Origin: Datisca glomerata
Taxonomy: Eukaryota; Streptophyta; Magnoliopsida; Cucurbitales; Datiscaceae
DNA length: 64,000 bases
Assembly (NCBI GenBank): GCA_003255025.1
Contig: QANY01005401.1
Location: 434,001 to 498,000, forward strand
Reading direction: 5' to 3'
Shown piece by piece: positions 1 through 12,012 of the stretch. Made by a program: the position numbers and the translations under genes. The number at the start of each line of letters is the position of its first letter. Position 1 is the first letter of the stretch. The notes below the pieces were generated by a model, which worked only from the letters and a program-made list of their open reading frames with translations, was not told where the DNA came from and did no database searches.

Positions 1-2040
1 TATACTTGAAAAACATCTATCGTGGTAAAGTGGATGATCCGTTTATTGATCTGTTCTGTCTCCTAGTTGTGGTAGGCATGTGATTCAGAAGAATAGGTTT
101 GTTTGTATTAAGAAAAATAATAATAAATTAAAAAGGAAATTCACGAGTCTCACTCACACCAAAGTATAAATCCTTTTTTAGTCTGTGATGATCCAAAGGA
201 ATTGTAACCTCTTTTGAGACATAATTACGTTTTTTGACGGCCACGACGCCAATTATATGCTTAAAGCCAAACCTATATAACTACAAGTTAGTCTACTTTT
301 TTAAATCGTCATCATGTTCCTCACATGCAGGTCCATATAGGTTAGTTGCTTCCATTTTAGTTTATTTTCAGCCACTCGTTGGTAAAAAGGCTCATTCTAC
401 ATTATAACGTTTGTACGGTATATGAATTATTTTTTTGTATTATACGTAATTTACCTATACATGTACAAAAAAACAGTTCATGTACTTATAGGGGGTTGCC
501 ATTGATCAAATAGAAAAACAAGAGCAGCTAAAATACTAAAATGTCATATTATTTTTTTATTATTTAACTAAAAATTTGAGGACTTCAGTAGAAGTCTCAC
601 TAAAAACTAAAGATTTATTTGCTGATTCTGGGTTCAATTTAGTTTGGTATAGATTATTATTTACGGGCATGGTTCTAGTGATAAAAGTCAAATATATGAT
701 TTCTGTCGGGTGGATTGACAATACAAGCGTCTTAATTTTTTACGGGAAATACGTGAAACTCTCAATTTGTAGGCATTCAGTAAGGAGATATTATAGCCTA
801 TAATTTATAGGGACCAGCGGCCAATAACATCCATCCTATCAGAGAATGAAAAATCCAGATATATTTTGACTTCAAAAGAAAAAAAAATTAAAAACAATAT
901 GTTTTTCCAATTTCCGTTTTGAGTAGACTTAAGATGCTCAGATTTTAATCAGCATATTAGGACTAGAGAAGGTGGGTTCTACGCCCGTTGTAGAAACAAT
1001 AACTTCATTCAATAAAACTAGTGACAAATTAAGGTTCCCTTTTTCTAAATAACGTAAACACCCTCTTTTTCTATTCTTTTGAAAAATCTCATTTTTACTC
1101 GTTAAAACGGACGGCGAGATTTTTTACAGCCAACACAAATGTAATATGTGTGTCAACTGATAGAATAAATAGATCTCATTATTGTGAAGATGAAGAAGAG
1201 CTCATGCATAAATTTTCCACTTCTACAGATTGGTATTCCTTGTATCAACTAATGATTTCAATTCCACCTTTTACATGAAAAACAAAGACTTTCACTAAAA
1301 TTTAGAACTTAATCGCTTCCTCTTTCTTTTATATGATCGACCTTATATCAATAGCTAATGCAACTGTATCATAAGTATGATGGTATAGAACTTTATTAAT
1401 AATATATATTTTTATATCATAATAACAATGAACATGGTGACATTAATTATTATTCTTTTAAAAATTGATTAGATAAATTACGCAAGTAATAGAAAAAGCA
1501 GGCAATCGTGGAACTGCGAGTTTGGCACGAGTGGGGGTGGTCAACGTTGAAGGGCAGCCCATACTAAAGAAATGTAGACCTCAGAAGTTAAAGGATAGAC
1601 AAATCATTAAACGTCTCTTACCAGTTTTCAGTCCAAATCATCAACTCAGTTCTCTAGATCAGACCTCGTTGAATGTAATGGGTAGAACCATTACCGTTAA
1701 GAGATTCTTGTATTTTCTTTTTTTTAAATCCAATCAGAAGTTAATTATGTATGACGTTCGAGTTTGTTTGATCTAAGTAATTGGTTCAAATAATTTTTAA
1801 TTATCTAGATATTTCATAAAAAATGGATTCTAAGTTTAGTAAATAGAATGTTAGACGCCAAAACCACTTTGATTGTGCCAAAAAAAAAACTTAGCTTGTA
1901 TAAAATGGAGGTTACACAGATTTTTTTTAAATAATTTTAGAATACTGAAAACTCATTACTTAATATCCCTATAATTTATTCTCATATATTCAATTGTGAT
2001 TTTTATTCGTATTTGAAAATGAAGAAATATAGAGGATTAT
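1..2040. other. AT-rich intergenic DNA, no recognised gene
   Basis: The stretch is AT-rich with short homopolymer runs and no recognisable coding domain, LTR or terminal inverted repeat. The only part with more even base composition is an 84-codon frame at 1,522-1,776 (+), containing KKCRPQKLKDRQIIKRLLPVF. It matches no family I know and has no clear start context, so it is mentioned as a possible gene fragment only. Confidence 0.5.
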
Positions 2041-2739
2041 TATTACATGAAAAACACGTCTTTTGTGACAGTCTTCTTGGTTTGTTGCAACGGTTTCTCA
2101 TTGTCGCAAAAGCTATTGTGACAGTTGAAAATTCGTGGCGAAAACCTTCGTCACCAAAGATGCTGCAATAATTTTGACAATCCCAGAGTTCTGTCACGAT
2201 GTACTGCTCTCTCGCAACAGTTATGTTCACCAATTGCGAACGGTTGCGAGTCATCGCAACAGACACTTTATAGCCACGTTTATACTTAACTGTTGCCATT
2301 CTCATTTCCCAAAACACGGTATAGAGACAGCTTGGAACCATCGCTATACATGTTATGTTGCCACGATTTGCTTATCCGTCAGGCATAAGTTCAGAATAAA
2401 ACACTATAGCACCGTTAGCAACAATCGTGAAAAAACATATCGCAGGTCGCACCTTTACGTAGAGTTTAAATAATGATATTCACAACAGTCACAATTGTAT
2501 TCATCCATACATTCAATAAAGTATCAAACTCTACCAGTACATTCAAAAGCGTTCAAAGTATTAAATCATCCATACATTCAAAATATTTCGTTAGTACCAC
2601 ATATAGTTCAAACGTATCAAACTCTACCTTTTACAAGACTCTTGTGTAAACTTCATGTCTAACTCTAGTTGACCATTCACATTTGAATACTGCGCCTCCA
2701 ATCAGACACTCATGTACATTATGCCTCCTTCATAGGCAC

Positions 2740-3500
2740 TCATGCACATTGAGCCTTCAACTTAGATTCACATGCACGTTGAACCTCCAACTCGGTCACT
2801 TGGATATATTGAGCCTCAAGCTCATCTCTTAAATGACGGTCATCTTGCGTAGAAGATATCTCACGGTAACACGATGATTGCGTGAACATTATATATGGAT
2901 TTGGCCCGAGTCTGAATACACATATACGTATAGGATGCTCTAGACCTAATACTTGTGAGGGTAAATTGTGTGGTGAAATTGGAGTATGAGCAATATCTGG
3001 GAGTGCATTCATGTGCTCTTAAAGTTTTTCCGACAACACAAAATTGAGACTTTGTATCAATAAATCTGTTTTACCAATTTCAAAAACTTTTGTATAAATA
3101 TTTATAACTTATACTTACAATTTCCTCACTCGCAAAAGTTCCATCATCTTTCCTATGTAAGCTACCCACAACTATGATCTTGAAGATTCCCTTTGAAGTT
3201 CTTCAGTCTATTAAGTGATGGAAATATATGATTAATACTTAAAATAGAACTTAAATGATGTAAATTAAATCTATAAAATCAAAAGAGTGTACCATTTGAT
3301 ACATGTTTTTTTTCCTGACTAGTACGTCCCAACGTATGACCGTATTTTTGTTTATTCTATAATGCTCGGCAATTTTCAGAACGTCTATGTTATGATGGAG
3401 AAAGAATAGTTAGTTTATTTTATATACAATCGATCAAGAGTAAAAAATATATATTCCCTTCTTAAGAGTACCATCTACGGACAATTGTAGTGAAACTATC
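2740..3500 (-). pseudogene. Plant transposase (Ptta/En/Spm, Transposase_24-type) remnant
   Basis: The clearest part is a 90-codon open stretch at 2,740-3,012 (-) with SQVLGLEHPIRICVFRLGPNP followed by a segment rich in Glu, Gln and Leu. This matches the C-terminal signature of plant Ptta/En/Spm transposases (QVLG-x-E-x-G-R-V-R-G-x-G-x-GP-x-P, then a coiled coil). Further upstream on the same strand, near 3,120-3,190, a piece in other frames reads HRKDDGTFAS-like, which resembles the family's conserved THTRKDGTFV motif. The pieces are separated by frameshifts and stops, so no product is expected. This protein type is usually the accessory DNA-binding protein (TnpA-like) of CACTA elements. Its orientation is opposite to the Tnp2 pseudogene downstream, which suggests that two CACTA elements are involved. 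Confidence 0.6.
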
Positions 3501-3580
3501 TTTTGAAATAGGCCCAACCCTAATGTTGCAATGTCTCTTCTTCGATTCATATGATAATGTATATTACTTCCTAGTTTGTA

Positions 3581-3690
3581 CACTACAAGAAAAATGATTT
3601 TTCCCGGCGGTTATGCCAACCGCCGGTAAAAACACTGGCAAAACTTTTGGCGATAGTTTTAAAAAAACTGCCGCTAAATAACCTTTAAAT
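3581..3690 (+). repeat. CACTA left terminal inverted repeat and subterminal hairpin
   Basis: The sequence begins CACTACAAGAAAAATGATTT, the standard CACTA terminus. It is followed by an inverted repeat of ccggcggtt / aaccgccgg (about 3,604-3,627) and a related array (gccgctaaa). Subterminal hairpins of this kind bind the transposase. A matching right terminus (ttcttgtagtg) was not found before 7.4 kb, so this looks like one end of a truncated element. It most likely belongs with the Tnp2 pseudogene 1.2 kb downstream. Confidence 0.7.
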
Positions 3691-3720
3691 CCCGAATTTT
3701 TCCTTTCGCCCAAACCCGCG

Positions 3721-3723
3721 CGA

Positions 3724-3756
<33 letters not shown>

Positions 3757-4015
3757 GGCGACGCGAACCTCCACCGTGAGTTTTTACCGTAAGCTCCTCC
3801 CCGCAAACTCCCCCACCGCGAGCTCCTCCGTGATCTATAGGTACATACTCGATTCTCGCCTATCTTCCCCTCTTCCCTCTCTCTCTCTCTCTGCAATCTC
3901 CCTATGTCTCTCTTTGCAACAAGCTTTTCTCTCTTCCCCTCTTCCCTCTCTCTCTCTTTGCAATCTCCCTCTCTCTGCAACAAGCTTTTCTCTCTTCCCT
4001 TCTTCCCTCTGGACT
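3721..4015. repeat. CT-rich low-complexity tract
   Basis: A (CT)n microsatellite at about 3,723-3,752 is followed by several copies of a segment of the form ctcttcccctcttccctctctctctgcaa. It lies between the CACTA terminus and the Tnp2 pseudogene and probably represents its leader. Reading frames across it on either strand are composition artefacts. Confidence 0.7.
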
Positions 4016-4827
4016 TTTTACAACAGATTTTGACACATTATTGGTTACTATTTTATTATGAATTTATATAAAAAATTTCAAAATGTTGATTGGAGTATAT
4101 TGATAGGGAGAGACAAAGTATATATACTAAGCTATGTTATCTAAAAATGATCAATCATTGTTAATCTTCATTTCTTTTTATTTTTCTAATTTGAATTGTT
4201 TATGAGTACAGTAATTATTCTGCTTTAATTAGGTTTACATATAATAACACACTTGGAATATGATTCTCATCTATATATTTCTATTCTAAATGCGAAAGGA
4301 AATGCTTGATTCCCCCACTTGTAAATTTTAATACCGAATTTCCAAAGAGCAAAAGTAATATCATACTCACAGATACTATCATGTGTGTATACTCTTTGCA
4401 CTATGAAAAGTTGTTAATATTAATTCATTATACTTAGCTATGTTATCTAAAATTCTCAACATATTGATTGGTGCTTTTGGTTCATTTATGCCAAAGTTAG
4501 AATATGGTTAGTTTGTTTATTATAATCTAATTATGAATATAGTTAATTGTTTATTGTAGTTTTCCTAAATTTTAGTTTATTTAATTTAATAGTCAAATAG
4601 TTAGAATATGGGTAGCTAATCTAATAGAATAGTAGAATATAGGTAGCTAATTTGCTTAGTTAATTGTTTATTATAATTTTCCTAATTTTTTAGTTTATTT
4701 AATTATTGTAGTGATTGCAACTTGTTTGTTTATATTATGTACCTTAATTTGAAACTCTGATTTCATTGTAAGTTTGATTTTTCTTGTATTGAACTATCTA
4801 TTATAATGTGTTCAGATTGATTTTAAC

Positions 4828-6140
4828 ATGGATAAAAGTTGAATTGAAAAATCTCAAGTTAGTCAAGATTACCTTAATGGAATTGATGAGTTTATTGATT
4901 TTGCTTTTGAAAGAGTTTCTGCATAGGGTAAGATTTTGTGTCCATGTAAATGTTGCGTGAATACGCCGAGGATGAATAGAGAGATGTGTATGGGCACTTG
5001 ATGTATAATGAGTTTTGCATTAGTTATACACGTTGATTTTTTCATGGTGAATACATATTGTAAAATTCAAATGGAGAAGAGCTTAATGAAATAAATGTGA
5101 AACATACATCTGTGTATGAAACTTGTGATGACAATATGCATGACTTATTGTGTGATGCATTCAGAGTTGTGGATAATGAGAGAGGAACAGATGATTTGCA
5201 AACATAACTAACTGCTAATAATATGAATGAACAATAAATGATGCTCAACAGGTAGAGGTGAATGATTTCTCTGACTTTATATTCAGGATGTAAAAAATTT
5301 CAAAACTCTCATTTATTGTGCATCTTTACCACCTTAAGTGTCTTCATGGATTGAGTAATAATGCACTATCAGGGTTGCTTGAGTTATTGCGTAAAGCTAG
5401 ATAAGAGTTGCCAAAAATATGTTATGAAGCTGCAAAGATTATAAAAAAGTTAAGTCTTGGGTATGAAAAGATACATACTTGTTCAAATGACTTATATTGG
5501 AAAGACAAAGAACAAGAACAATCATGTTCTACTTCTGGTACATCAAGGTAGATAACCAATGAGGATGAGAGTACATCTCAATCTCAAGGAAAAAGGAAGA
5601 AGAAGCCAAAAGATGCTAAAGTGATACGTTACTTTTCTTTAAAAGGAAGGTTATAGAGATTATACATGTCATCTAAAACTGCTGACGATATGAAATGGCA
5701 TCATGTAGAGCGTACTGAAGATGGTGTTTTAAGACATCCTGCTGATTCGACTGCTTGAAAATCATTTGACTCTAGACATACTAAATTCTATCCGAACCAT
5801 GTAATGTCATACTTGTTTTGGCTAGTGATGGTTTCAACCCATTTGGAGCAATGAGTGTTAGTTATAACATGTGGTCTGTTCTTTTGATTCCATATAATTT
5901 GCCTTATTGGATGTGCATGAAACAAACATCATTGATTCTCTCTTATTCTTGGGCCTAAAATTTCTAGTAATAATATTGTCGTGTATTTGAAACCTTTGGT
6001 AGAATAATTGAAAGAATTATGGGAAACAAGTGTCGATGCGAATGATGCATGAAAGAAGTTTTTAAGATGCGTGCGGCATTGTTGTGGACGTAAAGATGAA
6101 AATTTGGTAGATTAAGAATGTGCTTCTAGAGCTGTAAAAA
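4828..6140 (+). pseudogene. CACTA transposase (Tnp2 / Transposase_21) pseudogene
   Basis: The start at 4,828 opens a Transpos_assoc-like N-terminal domain: DYLNGIDEFIDFAFERVS, then ILCPCKCCVN with its Cys-rich zinc-binding pattern, then a FHGE-like end near 5,040-5,050. From about 5,270 the Tnp2 core follows: HLKCLHGLSNNALSGLLELL, CSNDLYWKD, MKWHHVERTEDGVLRHPADS near 5,690-5,750, SDGFNPFG-type and IPYNLP-type motifs near 5,825-5,910, and LKPLVE / LKELWE near 5,990-6,030. These are family hallmarks in the correct order. Several in-frame stops (for example after FERVSA and after RHPADSTA) and frameshifts show it is dead. An intact Tnp2 is usually far longer, so the C-terminal half is missing. 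In a live element it would bind the termini and catalyse cut-and-paste transposition in the nucleus. Confidence 0.88.
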
Positions 6141-7405
6141 TAATTTTAAGTCTATATTGTCAATATTTTTTTATTTTTTCAACTATATTTGTCACATATG
6201 TGATTGAATTGTTTATTTGTGTTGTAAGAGAAAATGCAAGAACTTCTGACAACCCAAACACAGGATGTAGATAATATCCCGCCATTTCTCATTAATGGAG
6301 GTCAGAGCATACTTTGTACTATCACGAGAATACATTTTGACTAAAGAAATTTAATACACAATTATGTATATATAATGTGTGAAATGATAAAATGTACAAG
6401 TGTCCTAACAAAGTAACCATAACTTAACCAACTCAAACACTTAATCTTTATGGTAACGTGATATCTACTTGCAATCACACTGTACGAGCAACAATGTGTA
6501 TGATATAGCAACGATGCTGAAAAGGTCTGCAAAACATACTTTAGCAATGAAGTGTAGCTTAATTCAGACAGAGTCAAAGATTTAAACAAGATAATTAATT
6601 TAACTAACTCAGGAACCATGAGTAATCAATGGGATTGTGGAAAGTTAGCAAAAGGGATAACACAATTCTAATAAATTAGGCACTAACAAATGCAACTAAA
6701 ACTGTATCCAAGCCAAGAAAGAAAGATAATTGTACTAGCTCTTTGAAACAAGGAAAAGATAAAAAGATCATTCTTTCATGAAACAAATTACACTAATTTA
6801 GAAAAAGATACTAAGTAATCAGAATAAGCTCACCCCAAATAAAGTTCTATTGAGAGAGAGAGAGAGAGTATACCAAAACAACTGAGAAGATGGTTGTGAA
6901 ACGGCCGAAACCACTGGAGTTGAAGAGAGTCGCTGTGGTCGCTTACCGTATCGTGAATTGGAGTAGAGAGAGACCGACTGAGAGAGAAGAGAGATTGAGT
7001 CTGAGAGACAGAGGGGAATAGGGGACAGAGAGAAGAGATAAATGAGCTTGAGAGAGATGAGAGGCAAGAGGCGAGAGAGATGCGACTGAGAGAGAAGACA
7101 GAGATGAGACGGGCGACAAGAGAGGTTTTAGAGGTCGAGAGAAATCTAGTGAATTTTCAGAGAAAAAAGAGAAATTAGGATGTGGGAAAATGAGATTAGG
7201 GATTTACGATTATGATGTTTTCAAACAACCGTCTCAATATGCCCCTCTAAATCCTTTTGTCGTGACGGTTTTCAAAACCACCCTTATTGGGCTCCCTCTA
7301 TGACTTTGTTATGGCGTTTGACTCTCTACCATTACAGTATAAAACTTATTGTGATCGTTAATGACCTGTGGTCGATAACGAAATGCGTCGACATTTCGTG
7401 ATGCT
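6141..7405. other. CACTA internal/subterminal remnant with GA-rich tract
   Basis: No protein domain was recognised here. A GA-rich low-complexity tract runs from about 6,851 to 7,170, the mirror image in composition of the CT-rich tract at 3,721-4,015. From about 7,200 the sequence changes to short motifs such as cgtgacggttttcaaaacc, gtcgataacg and gcgtcgacatttcgtgatgc. These resemble the subterminal repeats of a CACTA right end and continue directly at 15,713 once the LINE is removed. Confidence 0.5.
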
Positions 7406-7497
7406 GAATTCTAAATATTTATCATTACTATTTTTTTATTATTAAATTCTCTCTAGGATTAGGGAGCAGCTGTCGTCGGGAGGTTTTCTCTTCGACG

Positions 7498-8053
7498 GTG
7501 ATGTCTTTGGAAGTAAATGGCGTTGGCTCGAGAGAGTCAGGGCGCCTGATGTTAAGACAGCTTCTGGGAAGGCCTCGCAATGGTAATTTTACAGAGGAAG
7601 AATCTATTGAGATAATTATCCCCAAGGAGGAAACCTATGTTAACATAGAAGAGTGCTCTCTCAGTTTATTGGGGAGACTATTCATAAGTAGGAAATATAA
7701 CATGTTGGGACTTAAGAGGCGCTTTCGAAATCTTGGAATCTTACAGAGGTGGCTAGATTTGTTGTTGTGAAGAAATATCTTTTTCAAGTTTTATTTCCTG
7801 TGAGAAGTCTCCTTCGTTTCTGATCTCTAATGGTCCTTGGCTCTTCGAGGAAAATATTTTTTGTAGTTCGGCGTTGGTCTCCCGGTAGCCCCCTGAGTAT
7901 CCAAGATTTTTATTCATCGGGATTTTGGATTCAAATTCACAAGTTGCCCTGTTTCAGAGTAGAAAGGTAGGGGAACTGATTGGGAATAAGATTGGCAATG
8001 TGCTTGACTCGGATGATGGTATGCAAAAATATGCTATTGTTCGAAATTGTTTT
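7498..8053 (+). pseudogene. LINE ORF1 (DUF4283) remnant, N-terminal part
   Basis: An open frame from 7,498 to 7,770 contains CSLSLLGRLFISRKYNMLGL and then a Lys/Arg-rich segment. This is the pattern of plant LINE ORF1 proteins (DUF4283: a conserved small-Gly-Lys/Arg-Leu segment followed by the Asn/Phe/Met-Leu block and a Trp motif). Further on, in shifted frames, motifs of the type FISNGPWLFE, LPCFRVERVGELIGNKIG and GNVLDSDDG follow at about 7,815-8,030, again in family order. ORF1 is the nucleic-acid-binding chaperone of LINE particles. It is broken by frameshifts, then cut by the LTR element that starts at 8,054. The C-terminal part continues at 14,119. Confidence 0.75.
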
Positions 8054-8924
8054 TGAACAGGAATAATTCTCCGTGTTCATCCACATCAGCGGAGAAGAAA
8101 AATAATTAAAGCAAATGTCACAGAAACATTATGGGTATAGTTGAATTTGTCATATTGGCATATCTGAAGAAGCTGATCTGGAGTTACTGGTCTAACCAAG
8201 GTAGTTGAAGTATAAACGTCGCATAGAGAGTCACGAAAGCCAGATAAGCCAATCGAGGGAATCATCACCGTGGCAAAACTGGTAGCAATCACTACAATCA
8301 TCAAATTCGGCACACTACGCCAAACGATTCAAATTCAAAAAGTTGTTAATATTGACAAGCAAGATGTTCAGACAAAATTTTTTCATGATACGTGGTAAGA
8401 TCTAAACCGAAAACTCCATCGAATAGAAGATATAGCAAAAATCGTAGGATTAACTAGGCGGTTATGAAGAACAGACCAATCAGACGAAAGTACATGGATT
8501 GGCAATGTGGCAATCTAAAGAAAAACTAATCAAGACCATTGGATTTCAGATAGTCAAGATTTACTAAGTTGTTAATGTTGATAAGCTAGATCTTAGAGAA
8601 TATTCTGCTGATCCTATTTTCAGATAAAATTAGATAAGCTGTATCAGATTTTATGTAACCAATTGAAGGCCTATAAATAAAAGTAAGATGTAACTTCAAC
8701 AATGGAGAACAATTCTCAACACCTATTAGCCTTGTAAACCATTCCTCCGTAATGAAATACTATCAAAATATCTTCGTGGTTTTTCTTTCCTTTAAGAGTT
8801 TTTCACGTAAATCATGGCTTATTTATTCTCTCATTCTCTCTCTTAATTATTCTCTATATTTTCATATTATGATGTAGGGAATTCACGGTCAATTCTCAAA
8901 GACCGTGAATTTTTTTTCTTTACA
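8054..8924 (+). repeat. 5' LTR of LARD-like copy 1
   Basis: The repeat starts TGAACAGGAATAATTCTC and ends TTTACA, and matches 13,253-14,118 along its length. Near its 3' end an inverted repeat, attcacggtc / gaccgtgaat (8,881-8,910), can form a 10-bp stem. A likely promoter TATA-type motif (tataaataaaagtaag) is at about 8,672. The repeat ends just before the candidate primer-binding site. Confidence 0.85.
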
Positions 8925-9229
8925 TTTGGTGTTTTCATTGAGAGATGAGAAACATTTCAAGAAATCCCTCCCTTGAATGCTCGAAACCAAATCAAACGCA
9001 CTTCCAACAACGGAAGCAGAAGAAGAAATGGATGCGGAAGCAGAACGAAAATGACTACAAAACTGAAAATAGAGCAAAGAACGGTAAAGCTCATAAAGTT
9101 CATACTAGAAGAGCTCATAAAGTTCAGACTAAAAAAACTCATAAAATTCAGACCAGAAGAGCGTAGAAAGTTCAAAAATCTCACATTAGAAGAGTTCAGA
9201 AATCTCATATCGTAAAATCTCAGAAAACT

Positions 9230-10870
9230 CATATCAGAAAAGCTCAAAAGCTAAAAAAGGTTTCAGAATAGAAAAGATGAAGTAGGAGTTTCAGAACAGA
9301 AAAGATGAAGTTAGAGCTTCAGAACAGAAAAGCTGAAGTCAGAGCTTCAGAACAGAAAAACTGAAGTCAGAGCTTCAGAACAGAAAATTTGAAGTCAAAG
9401 CTTCAGAATAGAAAAGATGAAGTCAGAGCTTCAAAACAGAAAAGTTAAAGTCAGAGCTTCAGAACATAAAGTAGAAGTCAAAAATTCATAACAAAGAAGC
9501 TTCAACGCTTTAGAGAAAAAAGCTAAAACTTTAAAAGTATCATAATTTTAGAACAGAAATTTGAAAGAATTTCATAATAGAAATTCATTAGAAAATAAAA
9601 AAAATGTTAAGGAAAGAATTTCAGAGTAGAAATTTCAGAGAAAAGAAGAGCAAACAAGATCACGTTCACTTCAGTCAAGAAATCTATCACTTCATAACGG
9701 AATAGCTTCCACTTCAGAACGGGAAAGCTGTCACTTAATTACAGAACAGGAAAACCAAAAAGACAGCCATTCAAATTTTTAGAACGGAAAGCTACGGACT
9801 TGAAAGCCCTTCAATGGACTTTATGAGGAAAATAAAAGATGTACAAATAACGAGAATGAAAACGTCCTGACAATGGGAACAGAAATGTCTTAACAACAGA
9901 AGCGACAATGAGAGCAGAAATGGAAACTGAAACAAAAAAAAAAAGCTGGAAGAAAAATTGCATGGCGAGTCACATAATTATAAATATATAGGAGTCTGTT
10001 TCATAGAGAATTTTATAGAATTCAAGATGAGCTCTAGATCAAAAGTATGATAGTCTTCGTATATGAAAGTAAACTTAATTAAGTCTTCCAAATTTATTTA
10101 TTTTTAAGCAGACTTACATAGCATATAATATATCATGAGAAAGATGTAGATGTCTACTATTTGAAGAATATTACAGAACTTGATTTAGAGCTCATGGGAA
10201 AACAAATTATGCAGTTAAATTCAGAAATTAAACTGTATTTACTGGGGGTCAGTTACACAACGAATCTTATATCAACGAAAGGATATGGAAATAAACCTTG
10301 TGAAGAATTTTACAAATCAATTAGAAGCTCTCGATCAAAAGTTATGGTAGCTCTCGTTGGTGCTATTCAGAAAAGTAAATATATGAATGATTCTCAAATT
10401 TAATTTTTAAACTGTATTAGTTTTTATATCATTATATATAAAATAATATATCATTAGAAAACTATGGATATCTACTTTTTGAAGAATTTTGCAAAACTCG
10501 ATCTGGAGCTCTCGAGCAAAAGTTATGAAAATTTTGTGAAGGTTGTTCGAGAAAGCAGAATATGCAGAACAGTCAATTTCAGAAAATAAACTGTATTTGA
10601 TGGAAGTCAACTATATGATGAATCTTATATCATCAGAAAGATACAAAAGTCTACTTATTGATGAATTTTACGGAATTCAATTTGGAGATTTTTATCAAAA
10701 GACACGAAAAGCATATATACAGAATGGTCAAATTCATTAATTAAACTATACTGAATGGGAGCCAATTACATGACGAATTGTATATCATCGGAAGTATATG
10801 AAAATCAACTTCTTGAAGAATTTCATGGAATTCAATTTGGAACTTTCAATCAAAATTTATGATACGATAA
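9230..10870 (+). repeat. Internal tandem repeats of LARD-like copy 1 (two kinds)
   Basis: From about 9,250 to 9,480 a unit of about 30 bp, of the form gcttcagaacagaaaagatgaagtcaga, recurs many times. From about 10,010 to 10,870 a longer unit of roughly 200 bp recurs. It is recognised by gaattttacaaatc or similar, then gagctctcgatcaaaagttatgg, a run ending agtttaaactgtatt-like, and gacgaatcttatatcatc-like. The same long unit recurs in copy 2 at 20,380-21,010. Small open frames here are by-products of the repeats. Confidence 0.7.
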
Positions 10871-10929
10871 CGTGCAGACTGCTTACAAGACAAATACTTG
10901 GCGTCAACTTTCTCTCTTCTTCAACAACA

Positions 10930-11960
10930 ATGGAAATTAGGGCGTGAGTCCTTGAGAGCAGGCAGTTCGTAAGTCTTGTTCTCTAAAGGAACTAAGGGCA
11001 TAAGTCCTTGGAAGGGACAGTTCATAAGTCCTACTCTCAGAAAGAACTAAGGATGTGAGTCATTGGGAGGAGCAATTCATAAGTCATACTCTCAAAATGA
11101 ACTAAGGACGTAAGTCCTTTGGAGGGGCAATTCATAAGTCCTACTCTCAGAAGGAACTAAGGGCGTAAGTCATTGGGAGGGGCAATTCATAAGTCCTACT
11201 TCAGAAGGAACTAAGGGCGTAAGTTCTTGGGATGTGCAATTCATAAGTCCTACTCTCAGAAGGAACTAGGTGCGTAAGTCCTTGGGAGGCGCAGTCATAA
11301 GTCCTACTTTCAGAAGGAAATCAAAACGGGGTCATGGTTCCACTAAAGGAGCCTAAGTCCTTGGGAACGTCTACATACGCCGTTCCCAGAAGGAAATTGA
11401 AATGGGGTCATGCTTCCACTGAAGGAGTCTAAGCCCTTGGGATCATCTACGTATGTCGTTCTCATAAGGAAATCAAAACGGGGCCATGGTTCAACTGAAG
11501 GAGCCTAAGTCCTTAGGAGCGTCTACGTACGCCGTTCTCAGAAGAAAATCAAAACGGAGCCATGGTTCAACTCAAGGAGCCTAAGCCCTTGGGAGTGTCT
11601 ACGTACGTCGTTCTCAAAATGAGAAAGTCTGACGAAAAAGGAAACATCCTCAGACTTCAGAACGGAAAAGAGGAAATGTCTTTAGAACGAGAAAAGAAAT
11701 ATTCTCAGAACGGAAAAGGAAACGTATTCAGGACGAGAATGTTTGGAGAACGGAAAAAGAAATATTTTCAGAACGGAAAAGGAAATGTCTTCAGAATGAA
11801 AAAGGAAACACCTACAAGATGGAAAAGTCTGGAGAACGAAAAAGGAAATGTCTTCAGAACGGGAAAAAATGTCTTCAGAACAGAAAATGAAACGTTCTCA
11901 GAAGAAAATCAAAACGGGGTCATGTTTCCACGGAAGGAACTTAAGTCCTTGGGAATGTCT
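10930..11960 (+). repeat. Tandem repeats with the gcgtaagtccttggga motif
   Basis: From about 10,930 to 11,320 a unit of about 60 bp of the form aaggaactaagggcgtaagt, ccttgggaggggcaattcat, aagtcctactctcag is repeated at least six times. From about 11,330 to 11,600 and again at 11,890-11,975 a related unit contains ggggtcatggttccactgaa and gtctacgtacgccgttctca. Between them, 11,610-11,890 is an A/G-rich series of cagaacggaaaaggaaatgtcttt-like units. Nothing indicates protein coding. Confidence 0.7.
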
Positions 11961-11974
11961 ACGGACGCCGTTCT

Positions 11975-12012
11975 AAAAAAAAAAAAAAAAAAAAGNAAAA
12001 AAAAAAAAAAAT
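11975..12012. other. Poly(A) tract with an ambiguous base
   Basis: A run of about 37 bases, nearly all A, contains a G and the window's only undetermined base (N at 11,996). This is a sequencing or assembly weak point. Any frame read across it is unreliable. Confidence 0.9.

Noticed and set aside
2003..2473. Overlapping 112-codon frames on both strands
   Set aside because: They lie in repeated CACTA subterminal motifs and match no protein family.
3564..4033. Glu/Arg-rich (minus) and Ser/Leu-rich (plus) frames
   Set aside because: By-products of the CT microsatellite region.
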